From positions 1 to 64,000 of IMG/VR virus record IMGVR_UViG_3300009506_000084: 64,000 nt of DNA; one strand, given 5' to 3'. The stretch is from a virus. Positions 8,345-16,253 of this stretch are shown here, piece by piece. The notes beneath the pieces were generated by a model. That model saw only the letters and a program-made list of their open reading frames with translations. It did not search any database and was not told where the DNA came from. The translations under genes and the position numbers were made by a program. The stretch's first letter is position 1. Every line of letters begins with the position of its first letter.

Positions 8345-8787
8345 TGGACGTCTGGTTACTTTTGGGCGGCGTGCTTTTGGGCGTGTTGCTTGCCTGGTTT
8401 GTTTTCGTTGCCCGTCAAAAAGTCAAGGGAATCGCACAGGAACAAAAACAGGCGCGATTGCAGACCGTGTCGTCAGCGCAAAAGCACGGCCCAAGCTCCG
8501 TCCCGATGATATTCACGGATGGGGTTGAAAGCATCGGGGGCGTGAAGCGCATATTTCTACATCTTATTTTCTGCGACAACGAGGGTTGTGAATGGCAATA
8601 TTTTGGCACAGACCCACAAGACAAGCCGCCGCCCGCCGGATGGGACCAATGGCCCATTGTGGAGAATTTATACATTCAGTTGCCGAACGACCTGGATGAT
8701 TTGCCGAAGGAAGAAGGGGACCGGTTGTTGTATGACATGGCGCGATTGATAGCGGGCCGAAAAAGTGGTTGGGAATTGCCACAGTGA
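8341..8787 (+). CDS. Membrane-anchored hypothetical protein
   Basis: Residues ~4-24 form a strong N-terminal membrane segment (VWLLLGGVLLGVLLAWFVFV). The rest is soluble and contains CDNEGCEWQYFGTDP. The single N-terminal anchor with a cytoplasmic or periplasmic domain is unusual within a head module. No family recognised. It starts in overlap with the previous stop and ends in a GTGA overlap with the beta-helix gene. Confidence 0.55.
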   Translation: MMDVWLLLGGVLLGVLLAWFVFVARQKVKGIAQEQKQARLQTVSSAQKHGPSSVPMIFTDGVESIGGVKRIFLHLIFCDNEGCEWQYFGTDPQDKPPPAGWDQWPIVENLYIQLPNDLDDLPKEEGDRLLYDMARLIAGRKSGWELPQ

Positions 8788-10610
8788 CGACCTATTATGT
8801 AGGCCCTGGCGGCAACGACGGCAACGCAGGTACCAGTTGGGCGCTGCGCAAGCTGACGCTGAACGGCGCGGAGGACATCCCCGTCGCGGCGGGCGACGTT
8901 GTCTATGTCGGCCCCGGCGTCTATAGAGAAACGCTGACCTGCGACGTGAGCGGCGGCAATACCTACACGACGGGGACCGTCACCGTGACGCAAGCCAGCG
9001 ACCAGGTCACGGGTGCGGGCACGGCCTGGGTCGCCAACGTGGCGGCCGGCTATTGGTTTCACGTCCGCCGCTACCTCTACAACACCGACGGCGTCACCAA
9101 TGGAACATCCACCTTCACCAGCGCGGCGGGGAATTTCCATGCCAACCTGATCGGGATGCCGATCCAGATCAACACGCGAGGGGCGTACACCATCTCAGCC
9201 GTGGTGGGAGCCACGTCGCTGACCCTGGCCGACCCGAATGGGCTGGGCTGGCCAGCGGCGGCAGGCGGCTTGACCTATTCCTGCATGACCGGCGAGGGCC
9301 ATTATGAGATCGAGTCGGTGGACGACAACACGACGATCACGCTCTGCCAGCCGTGGCAGGGGCCGACGCATAGCGGCCTGGCCTACATCACGTTCAACGC
9401 GATTACCTACATCGCCGACCCAACGGGAGAGAATACGGATGGCGTAGGCGGGGTCGTTCGGCTCACTGGCTCGGACAACGATCAAACCGTGAACCGCAAC
9501 TACGGCATAGACAACAGCGCCGGGCGTGACTACCGGGTATTTCGTGGTCTCCGCGTGGATGGCACTGCCAGCTATGGCTATTATGGAAACGGTGCAGATC
9601 ACGTCGTTATCGAGGACTGTCCATTCGTGGAGCAGGGTGCCGCCAGCTGGAGTAACTATTTGGCTACTTCTCTGGCGCACACTGTGCGGCGCTGTTATTT
9701 TCTGCCCCGCTACAGTAGCGGCTGGTTTGTCGGCTCGGCAGATGATACAGGCCATGTGTTTGAAAATAATGTGTTCCTCGGATCAACCTACAAATCATTG
9801 GAGATCCGCAGTGCTGGCGGTGTCACTGTCCGCAACTGTCTATTTAAAAGCGGTCATCGTTTCGGCGGTATAGCATCGGGCTCTGTTGCCACGACGGGCC
9901 AGACGTGGTGGGTTATCAACTCTGTATTTATCGGCAATGAGATTGGATTGGGCGGCGCAGCACTGGGCCAGATCACCGAGAATTACAACACGTTCTATCA
10001 AAATAACACCGACCGTCAAAATACTGCGACGGGGGCCAACTCGGTCCAGTATATGGCCCTGTTCGGGGCACCTTTGCTCTATGCCGGGGCCGACGAATTG
10101 AGCGGTTTCAAAATCCCCTGGCGATTTGGACAACTGAGCCAATGGTCGGCCATTCGCGCCATCGCCGGATGGGATGAGCGCAATACTGACACATACGGCA
10201 TCCGGCGCCCCGCCACGGCCGCCAAGTGTTCCTGGGGGCCGGTGCAGTACCATGACGTGGAGCGAGAGACAGGAACCATCTATGCCGGGACGGCCAGCAT
10301 GAAGTTCAACGACGCGGGTTCGCACCAGGTATGGGTGCCACAGAACGGGACGGTCATCACCGTGTCGGTGTACGTCTACCGGGAGGCCAACTATGCAGGC
10401 AACCTCCCACAAATGGTCATCAAGCAGCCGGGCCAGGCCGACCGGGTCACCACGGATGCCGGGGCGGCGGGAGGATGGAACTTGCTGACTGACACATTCA
10501 CCCCGGCGGCGCTGCCCGATTACGTGGTGGTGGAGTTGCAGAGCCAGAACACGGCGGCGGCGGGTAACTACGCAACATATTTCGACGCTTTCCGGGTAGC
10601 GGAAGCGTAA
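8784..10610 (+). CDS. Right-handed beta-helix (pectate-lyase-like) appendage protein
   Basis: About 608 residues. It begins TTYYVGPGGNDGNAGTSWA, the entry motif of DUF1565/pectate-lyase-like parallel beta-helices. Helical rungs follow around residues 250-420 (FRGLRVDGTA, VVIEDCPFVEQG, HVFENNVFLGS, VTVRNCLFKSG). The C-terminal ~130 residues look like a carbohydrate-binding jelly roll (GTIYAGTASMKFND). Such proteins bind or cut surface polysaccharide. GTG 8784 (GTGA overlap) is chosen over TTG 8769. It lies between MuF and protease genes, so a head fibre is possible. Confidence 0.75.
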   Translation: MTTYYVGPGGNDGNAGTSWALRKLTLNGAEDIPVAAGDVVYVGPGVYRETLTCDVSGGNTYTTGTVTVTQASDQVTGAGTAWVANVAAGYWFHVRRYLYNTDGVTNGTSTFTSAAGNFHANLIGMPIQINTRGAYTISAVVGATSLTLADPNGLGWPAAAGGLTYSCMTGEGHYEIESVDDNTTITLCQPWQGPTHSGLAYITFNAITYIADPTGENTDGVGGVVRLTGSDNDQTVNRNYGIDNSAGRDYRVFRGLRVDGTASYGYYGNGADHVVIEDCPFVEQGAASWSNYLATSLAHTVRRCYFLPRYSSGWFVGSADDTGHVFENNVFLGSTYKSLEIRSAGGVTVRNCLFKSGHRFGGIASGSVATTGQTWWVINSVFIGNEIGLGGAALGQITENYNTFYQNNTDRQNTATGANSVQYMALFGAPLLYAGADELSGFKIPWRFGQLSQWSAIRAIAGWDERNTDTYGIRRPATAAKCSWGPVQYHDVERETGTIYAGTASMKFNDAGSHQVWVPQNGTVITVSVYVYREANYAGNLPQMVIKQPGQADRVTTDAGAAGGWNLLTDTFTPAALPDYVVVELQSQNTAAAGNYATYFDAFRVAEA

Positions 10611-10619
10611 GGAGGAAGA

Positions 10620-10958
10620 ATGACAAGCCAAGCGCAGACGCAAAATTACCAGAGAATCAAAGAGGCGTCCTGTGGCGTTCACCTGTTGCCCTGGTATTAC
10701 ATTGGTGGGGCGGTCTTGCAGCCCAACGGCGAGCTTGAAGTCAACTTGCCTGCCGACGTGACGGCGGTAGTCATTGAGGCGCGGGGCGGGTACATCCACT
10801 ACAACGTGAACGGGGTCAACTGTGACACGAACAGTCCTGGCTACATCGTGGAAGACGGGATGAGAACCATCGGCCCGCTCTCTAACCTGACCAGCCTATG
10901 GATATACGGGGCAGACGCAACGACCTACGCTCACATTCAGTTCTACCGGGAGATGTAG
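10620..10958 (+). CDS. Small beta-rich virion-like protein
   Basis: 112 residues, predicted beta-sandwich (ELEVNLPADVTAVVIEARGG, YIHYNVNGVNCDTNS, LTSLWIYGADATTYAHIQFY). An SD 'AAGGAGGAAG' is immediately upstream. It resembles small fibre-cap or decoration proteins but I cannot name a family. It lies between the beta-helix protein and the lectin-like trio. Confidence 0.55.
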   Translation: MTSQAQTQNYQRIKEASCGVHLLPWYYIGGAVLQPNGELEVNLPADVTAVVIEARGGYIHYNVNGVNCDTNSPGYIVEDGMRTIGPLSNLTSLWIYGADATTYAHIQFYREM

Positions 10959-10959
10959 C

Positions 10960-11766
10960 GTGAGCCAAGTTCGTGTTCCTGTTCTGCCTTACCACCTGTG
11001 GGGTAAGCGATTCAGGCCCTTGCAAGGGCAGGGCCTACCAGGCGGTGGTGGCCCTGCCCCCGTCGCGGGCTTTACCTGGCACGATGGGGCCTACGCGACA
11101 AGGCCCGCGGCCGGCGGTGCCAACAGCGATGCGTTTAGTGCCAACAACGATTATGTGTTTGAGCGCGACGATGGGGCATCGGCCTGGGTGCCGTGGGGGC
11201 CTCAATTTCCAATGGCCGAATCCCCGGCGGCAGGATGGTCGTGGGTGAATCAGGGTGGGGCTGCCATCGACGAGACGACAGGGGCGCCGATTTTAATCGC
11301 GCCCATAGTGGGGGGATTCAGCTTGCGTTGTCGTGTCCGGTCTATGCCCAGCGCACCCTATACACTGACGGCCTGTATTGCATTTCACTACCTTTGGACA
11401 TCGGCAGGAAATGGGGCCGGGCTCCTGTTGAGGGACAGTGCCACCGGGCGTATTGTGACCTGGGGTTATTACAACGGGTCGGGGCAATTCTTTCGCTGTA
11501 TGCATTGCACGGACGCAACAACCTATTCGTCCGCCCCGTATGGGAGCAACGGGATGCTGTGGCGGCGCATGTGGCTACAAATTTACGATGACAGCGTTGA
11601 CAACTATTTCCGTGTCTCCTACGACGGGGAGCATTGGCTGACGTTACATTCTCAGGGCCGAACGACGTGGTTGGCAAACCCTGACCAAATTGGATTCTTT
11701 TTGCACGCGGGTGGTGGGACATCAGATGAACTGGGGGTTTCTATTTTGTCCTGGGAGACAAGCTGA
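10960..11766 (+). CDS. Lectin-like (concanavalin-type beta-sandwich) appendage protein, paralogue 1 of 3
   Basis: The first of three tandem paralogues. A Gly/Pro linker of about 35 residues precedes the repeated domain. The domain shows GWSWVNQGGAAIDE, GLLLRDSATGRIVTWG, TTWLANPDQIGFF and a terminal ILSWETS, with 'GLLLRDSxTGR' typical of concanavalin-like sandwiches seen in adhesins. It starts GTG 10960 one base after the previous stop. Likely a carbohydrate-binding virion appendage. Confidence 0.62.
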   Translation: MSQVRVPVLPYHLWGKRFRPLQGQGLPGGGGPAPVAGFTWHDGAYATRPAAGGANSDAFSANNDYVFERDDGASAWVPWGPQFPMAESPAAGWSWVNQGGAAIDETTGAPILIAPIVGGFSLRCRVRSMPSAPYTLTACIAFHYLWTSAGNGAGLLLRDSATGRIVTWGYYNGSGQFFRCMHCTDATTYSSAPYGSNGMLWRRMWLQIYDDSVDNYFRVSYDGEHWLTLHSQGRTTWLANPDQIGFFLHAGGGTSDELGVSILSWETS

Positions 11767-12449
11767 TGACGACGACGGTCTACACGGGCACCCACGCGGC
11801 ACGGCCCGCACCTGGCACAATCAACGACCTGTATCTGCCGTCAGATGGCGCGCATCTGAATTGGGACAGTGGCGCGTTGTGGGTACCCTGGGGAGAGGTA
11901 AACCCGATGGTGGTCGTGCCGACGGCGGGTTGGTCGTGGGTCAACCAAGGGGGCGCGGTGATAGACGAATCGGATGGAGCAGCCACCATCTATATCGACA
12001 GTGAGGCGTCATGGAACCTGCGCTGCCGCGCCCGCGCTATGCCAGGAACGCCGTGGACGCTGACAGCCTGCCTTCTGGGCACACACCAGACCCAGGTTGC
12101 GTACAGGTTCACCGGCGTGTTTGTGCGGGACAGCGCCACCGGGCGGGTGCTCGTTTTCGGTTATGGCACCGAAACCCTTTACATTATACACATGACCGAT
12201 GTCACAACGTTTAGCGCCACGGCCTGGAGCCAGGCTCACTTCAACTTTCAACCGTTCTGGCTAAGGGTCAGTGACGATGGGGTCAACCACACGTTTTATC
12301 TGTCCCTGTGGGGCCAGGACTGGGCGCAGGTACACCAGCAGGGGCGTGCGACATGGCTGGCGAACGCTGACCAGATTGGATTCTTTGCCCAGGCTGCGGC
12401 GGCCGGTTTCGGCCACCACGCGACGCTGCTGAGCTGGGAGGAAAGCTGA
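11766..12449 (+). CDS. Lectin-like appendage protein, paralogue 2 of 3
   Basis: Shares with its neighbours the N-terminal YTGTHAARPAPGTINDLYLPSD, WVPWGEVNPM, GWSWVNQGGAVIDE, VFVRDSATGRVLVFG, ATWLANADQIGFF and LLSWEES. The ATG overlaps the previous TGA. It lacks the Gly/Pro N-terminal extension of paralogue 1. Divergence is spread over the whole length, so the duplication is not recent. Confidence 0.62.
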   Translation: MTTTVYTGTHAARPAPGTINDLYLPSDGAHLNWDSGALWVPWGEVNPMVVVPTAGWSWVNQGGAVIDESDGAATIYIDSEASWNLRCRARAMPGTPWTLTACLLGTHQTQVAYRFTGVFVRDSATGRVLVFGYGTETLYIIHMTDVTTFSATAWSQAHFNFQPFWLRVSDDGVNHTFYLSLWGQDWAQVHQQGRATWLANADQIGFFAQAAAAGFGHHATLLSWEES

Positions 12450-13123
12450 TGGCCCAATTTTACAGCGATGCCTATGCAGCCCGACCCGCAGCGGGAACCG
12501 ACGGCGACCTATTCATCCCAACCGACGGCTATCACCTGTTTCGGGATAATGGGGGCGCGTGGACACCCTGGGGTCTTATCTTTCCCATGAGCGCACCGCC
12601 GACCACGGGGTGGTCGTGGGTCAACCAGAGCACGGCAACCGTAGACGAGAGCCGGACGGTCTTTCACATGAACGCATCGACCACAGGAGGCAGTAACCAA
12701 TGGCGGCTGCGCGTCCGTTCGGCCCCCAGCACACCGTGGACCTTGACAACCTACGTAGAGAACCCGCACTGGAACGGAATGCACGCAGGCTTGCTGGTCC
12801 GGGACAGTTCATCGGGCCGATTCACCATCCTGGGGCGGTTGACCCGAGAATATATGACCATCCGGCGATACACGGCACCGGCCACATTCAGCGCCGCCGT
12901 GTTCACAAACACCGTCCCGTATGGACAACACCCCTGGTGGTGGCGGCTGGTTGACGATGGCGTTAACCACACCTACTATTACTCAGCCGACGGGCAACAC
13001 TTTGTGCAGATTTACCAGGAAGCGCGGGCGACGTTCACCGCCAATCCCGACCAAATAGGTTGGGGCATGAATCCGTACACTGTAGACCAGATCATGGCGC
13101 TCTGGTCATGGGACGAAAGCTAA
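12449..13123 (+). CDS. Lectin-like appendage protein, paralogue 3 of 3
   Basis: 224 residues with the same block order: YSDAYAARPAAGTDGDLFIPTD, WTPWGLIFPM, GWSWVNQSTATVDES, GLLVRDSSSGRFTILG, ATFTANPDQIGWG and LWSWDES. It overlaps paralogue 2 by one base (TGATGG). The three could form a hetero- or homotrimer, or give alternative receptor specificities. Confidence 0.62.
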   Translation: MAQFYSDAYAARPAAGTDGDLFIPTDGYHLFRDNGGAWTPWGLIFPMSAPPTTGWSWVNQSTATVDESRTVFHMNASTTGGSNQWRLRVRSAPSTPWTLTTYVENPHWNGMHAGLLVRDSSSGRFTILGRLTREYMTIRRYTAPATFSAAVFTNTVPYGQHPWWWRLVDDGVNHTYYYSADGQHFVQIYQEARATFTANPDQIGWGMNPYTVDQIMALWSWDES

Positions 13124-13137
13124 AAAGGGGGGGGCAG

Positions 13138-13665
13138 GTGGCCTATCTATACGGATACAACCAACTGTTGGTGATGTTTCTCAGGGAAAACGAAGTGCAG
13201 GAAGGGCCGCCAGGCCAGTACGATGATGTGTTGCGTTTCGATGAGGACACGAACCCCGATGTTGTGTCGGGCATCTTGGCAGCCTGGGACGCACACCGAC
13301 TGGTTGACGGCGAACTGCGGCGCAACGGCCAGCCGGTGCCCATCAATCTGCCAGGGGAATCTTACAAGGAAGCCTTGCAAGCAGAGCAGGTCAAGAACGT
13401 GGTACGCCATTATTTGACGGGGCTGGGTGACTTGGGCATCGTCGATTTCGGATATGCCTACACGGCCCGCCTATTGGCACTGGCAAACGGGGAGGATGAC
13501 GCGACGATATTTGCCATCGACGACCGGGCGTCGGCTACGTCTTATGTGGCTGGCATGTCCCAATGGGCCGAGTTGCCAGCATCGGTGCGCCAGTGGCTGG
13601 TCGTTGACCTGGAAAGCAGGGCCTACGACGCCATGGTGATTCGCGTGCTGTTGGTAGACCGATGA
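13138..13665 (+). CDS. Hypothetical protein, putative virion component
   Basis: Start GTG 13138 is chosen for the very strong purine SD (AAGGGGGGGGCAG) directly upstream; in-frame earlier starts would run into the preceding gene. The 175-residue product begins MAYLYGYNQLLVMFLREN and contains PNLP-like turns and FGYAYTARLLALANGEDD. It has no family I recognise. It is followed by a four-base overlap with a small membrane protein. Confidence 0.55.
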   Translation: MAYLYGYNQLLVMFLRENEVQEGPPGQYDDVLRFDEDTNPDVVSGILAAWDAHRLVDGELRRNGQPVPINLPGESYKEALQAEQVKNVVRHYLTGLGDLGIVDFGYAYTARLLALANGEDDATIFAIDDRASATSYVAGMSQWAELPASVRQWLVVDLESRAYDAMVIRVLLVDR

Positions 13666-13880
13666 GGGGAAAGGGCGTGACCTCCACACTGGCCTTGATG
13701 GCCGTCGTGCTGCTGGCTGCGGGCATCGACCTGAACGCCCTGTTGCCTTACTTGCCGACCAGCCTGGTCCTGCCGGGGGTCGTGCTGGCGGGCTGGTTGT
13801 TGGTGGCGGGGGCAGGGTGTGGCATCATGGCCGCGGCAGCTTTTTTTGCCTTTTTGAACCGGTGGAGGCGACATGGATAG
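13662..13880 (+). CDS. Small two-helix membrane protein
   Basis: 72 residues with two hydrophobic helices (residues ~8-25 and ~36-64) and a basic end NRWRRHG. Size and topology resemble small phage holins, but no lysis gene is adjacent and the location inside the head module does not support that strongly. It overlaps both neighbours, so it is co-translated with the protease gene. Confidence 0.5.
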   Translation: MRGKGVTSTLALMAVVLLAAGIDLNALLPYLPTSLVLPGVVLAGWLLVAGAGCGIMAAAAFFAFLNRWRRHG

Positions 13881-15882
13881 ACTAGAACTCAACAGGCCGC
13901 ACGGATACTTGATGTGGAAGGGGGTCAAGCAAGCCGTGGTTAGCCCGATTGAACTGCCGACCGGGGTAGAAATGCGCGTCACCACCGGCCAGGAAGGGTT
14001 CGGGGTCGTTATCCTGGACCGCCCGGCCCGCATGATTGCCGCAGAGGTAGACAGGAAAGAGTATTTTGAGGACCACCGGGTCACCCGCAAGGAGCGGGAA
14101 GGATGGTGGCCTGATGTTGAATTTCTGTTCGTTTACCCGGTTTCCAACTTTGACGCTTTCGACCGCATCCGAAAGAAAGCCAAATTGGAGCCGACCAATG
14201 ACGCCGATTGCCCTGACTGCCTGCAAAACATAGACGGTTTGTGTCGTCTGCACGACGTGGAGTGTAAAGACGGGTATCGGTGTGACGAGTTCACCGAGAT
14301 TAAAGATTGGCGCACTGGCGAGATTGTTCAGGGCCAGGAGCCGGAAACCAAGCAGGGGCAGGAGGCCACCATGCCGTACACAATCGAAGAAAAGGGGGAT
14401 GAATACTGCGTCATCAAAGAGGACACGGGAGAAGAAGTCAAATGTCATCCTACTATGAAAGAAGCCCAGGCGCACCTTGCCGCGTTGAAAATCAACGTGG
14501 AGGAAGCGGAAGAAAAGGAGTCGGAGCCAGAACAACCCGACATCGAAGCGTTGCAGGCCCGCATTGCCGAGTTGGAGCAGAAGGCAGCGCAGTTTGACGA
14601 AAGCGAATGGGACGGGGCCGCGGCCAACTGGCCCGACACCGCCGCCTATTGCAAAAGCTGCCTCATCGACGTGAACCCGGCGGGCGAAGACAAGGTGCAG
14701 GCGCTGTGCAAGCTGCCGGTCTACGCACCTGGCAGCAAGAAGCCGAACAAAGCTGCCGTCAAGGCTGCGGGTGGCGGGGCGCGGGGCGTCTCGGCCCTCA
14801 AAAAGCCGGAGGGGGTCAGCGGGGAAGCCTGGTCGCAGGCCGTGAACGAGGCCAAGCGGCGGCTGCGGGGTTGGTGGCCGGATGCGTTCGATACCGAACC
14901 GCCGGAGAGCCTGAAAGCCATCAAACAAGAGGAAGAACCCGCAGAGGAAGAAGCGGAAGGGGTCTGCTACTGTGCCAAGTGTGATGAGGAAGTTCCTCAC
15001 ATGAAAGGGACCGATTGCGCTGACCAGGCCTGCCCCAAGTGTGAAGGCCCCTTGAAAGCGGTCGAAGAAGGGGAGGCTACCGAAGAACCCCAAGAGGAAG
15101 AAAAGGCGGGCCGTCGGCTCAGGTCGGGATGGGTCAAGAAGCTGAAAGAGGCCGTGGCAACCTTGACTGAATTTCTGGGCTTTGCCGAGTATGACGACCT
15201 GGAAGGTGGGGAGTTGGGCTGGTTCAAGAGCCAGCAAGCCAAGTTTGCCATCAAGCAAGGGCCGGACGGGGAACCCTGGGTCGTGGCCTGGTCGTCCAAT
15301 GCGTTCATCGACCGCGACAAGGAGATTTTCAGCACCAGTGGCCTGGAGCGATACGTCAGGGACAACGAAGGGCGCAAGAAAAAGGGAACGTTCAACTTTT
15401 GGCACATTCCCGGCACCGAGTACGCTGAAAAAAGGTGGCAAGGGGTCGTCGGTCGATTCCTGCTTGAAACCGGCCCGTTCCTGGACACAGCGGCGGGCCG
15501 TCAAGCCAAAGCCTTTTTCACACAATATCCGGACAATCACCCCACGATTGCCCCCGAAGGGTGGGGCACATCGGTTGAGTTTCGCTATCTGCCAGAAGAA
15601 AAAAAGAATCGCGTGTTTGAGCATTTCTGGATTACGCGGACGTCCATTCTACCCAAATTGAATGCCGCGAACATCTGGACAAAAGGAGGAATTCACATGG
15701 CGTTGACAGAGGAACAGGAAAAGGCCCTGCGTGAGGTCTTCCCTGACAGTGCCGACCAACTCATCAAGCAAGGACAGGACCAGACGAAAGAGTTGGAGGA
15801 AGGGGGTGGCCCACAAAGAGGCCGAACCGGAAAGCGACGAAGCGGAGAAAGAATCTCAGCCGGACCCGGAGCCAGCCTTTGA
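13873..15882 (+). CDS. Prohead protease with long N-terminal extension and zinc-ribbon segment
   Basis: Likely capsid maturation protease. The C-terminal ~180 residues contain WSSNAFIDRDKEIFSTS, FNFWHIPG with His511, and GTSVEF with Ser567, a His/Ser pair as in prohead proteases. Upstream are 'YCVIKEDTGEEVKCHPT' (~residue 180), an acidic Glu-rich stretch, a helical KKPEGVSGEAWSQAV region and a CxxC-x(n)-CxxC zinc-ribbon (CYCAKCDEE...CPKCEG). An in-frame ATG at 14371 has an AGGAGG upstream and may start a second product. Another ATG at 15697 has AAAGGAGG. The last ~25 residues look out of frame relative to the scaffold gene. Confidence 0.72.
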   Translation: MDRLELNRPHGYLMWKGVKQAVVSPIELPTGVEMRVTTGQEGFGVVILDRPARMIAAEVDRKEYFEDHRVTRKEREGWWPDVEFLFVYPVSNFDAFDRIRKKAKLEPTNDADCPDCLQNIDGLCRLHDVECKDGYRCDEFTEIKDWRTGEIVQGQEPETKQGQEATMPYTIEEKGDEYCVIKEDTGEEVKCHPTMKEAQAHLAALKINVEEAEEKESEPEQPDIEALQARIAELEQKAAQFDESEWDGAAANWPDTAAYCKSCLIDVNPAGEDKVQALCKLPVYAPGSKKPNKAAVKAAGGGARGVSALKKPEGVSGEAWSQAVNEAKRRLRGWWPDAFDTEPPESLKAIKQEEEPAEEEAEGVCYCAKCDEEVPHMKGTDCADQACPKCEGPLKAVEEGEATEEPQEEEKAGRRLRSGWVKKLKEAVATLTEFLGFAEYDDLEGGELGWFKSQQAKFAIKQGPDGEPWVVAWSSNAFIDRDKEIFSTSGLERYVRDNEGRKKKGTFNFWHIPGTEYAEKRWQGVVGRFLLETGPFLDTAAGRQAKAFFTQYPDNHPTIAPEGWGTSVEFRYLPEEKKNRVFEHFWITRTSILPKLNAANIWTKGGIHMALTEEQEKALREVFPDSADQLIKQGQDQTKELEEGGGPQRGRTGKRRSGERISAGPGASL

Positions 15883-16195
15883 TTGGGACAAGCTTATCAA
15901 GGCTGTGGCGGGTGAAGTGGCCGACCGGCTGGATGTGGACGTGACCGAACCGCTGTCTAAGATGGGGCAGCGACTGGAAGAAATGGCGGACCGTATGGAC
16001 CGGTACGAGCAGGCGAGAAGCGACGAGAAGGAAGTAAGCACAACGCGATATCGCCTGTCCCTTGAGCAGAAGCAGGCGTCAGAAGCAGCGGAAACGGTGC
16101 TGGACGACGACGACGAACTGCAAAAGGCCAAGCCAAAGGAAACCGACCCCAAAGAAAAGAAAAGCGGTGCCGACCACTTCTATCCGCCCAAGTAA
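15806..16195 (+). CDS. Putative scaffold protein (acidic, coiled coil)
   Basis: About 130 residues, starting GTG 15806 with GGAGGA six bases upstream. Product is acidic, with coiled-coil segment FDWDKLIKAVAGEVADRL...MGQRLEEMADRMDRYEQ and a Lys/Asp-rich end. Placement directly before the capsid gene fits a scaffold. It overlaps the protease frame by 77 bases. The short segment starting at ATG 15697 in the protease frame (MALTEEQEKALREVFPDS...) reads like the natural N-terminus of this scaffold, so a +1 frameshift joining the two is an alternative. Confidence 0.6.
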   Translation: MAHKEAEPESDEAEKESQPDPEPAFDWDKLIKAVAGEVADRLDVDVTEPLSKMGQRLEEMADRMDRYEQARSDEKEVSTTRYRLSLEQKQASEAAETVLDDDDELQKAKPKETDPKEKKSGADHFYPPK

Positions 16196-16253
16196 CAGCG
16201 GGTAGCGGGAAGGCCCCTATTCTTGCCACGAACAAAAGAGAGGGACGGCAGAG

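Noticed and set aside
13882-15624. A 580-codon open frame on the minus strand
   Set aside because: It mirrors the high-GC, Glu/Lys-rich protease gene exactly; no SD, no family motifs and overlapping a well-supported plus-strand gene.
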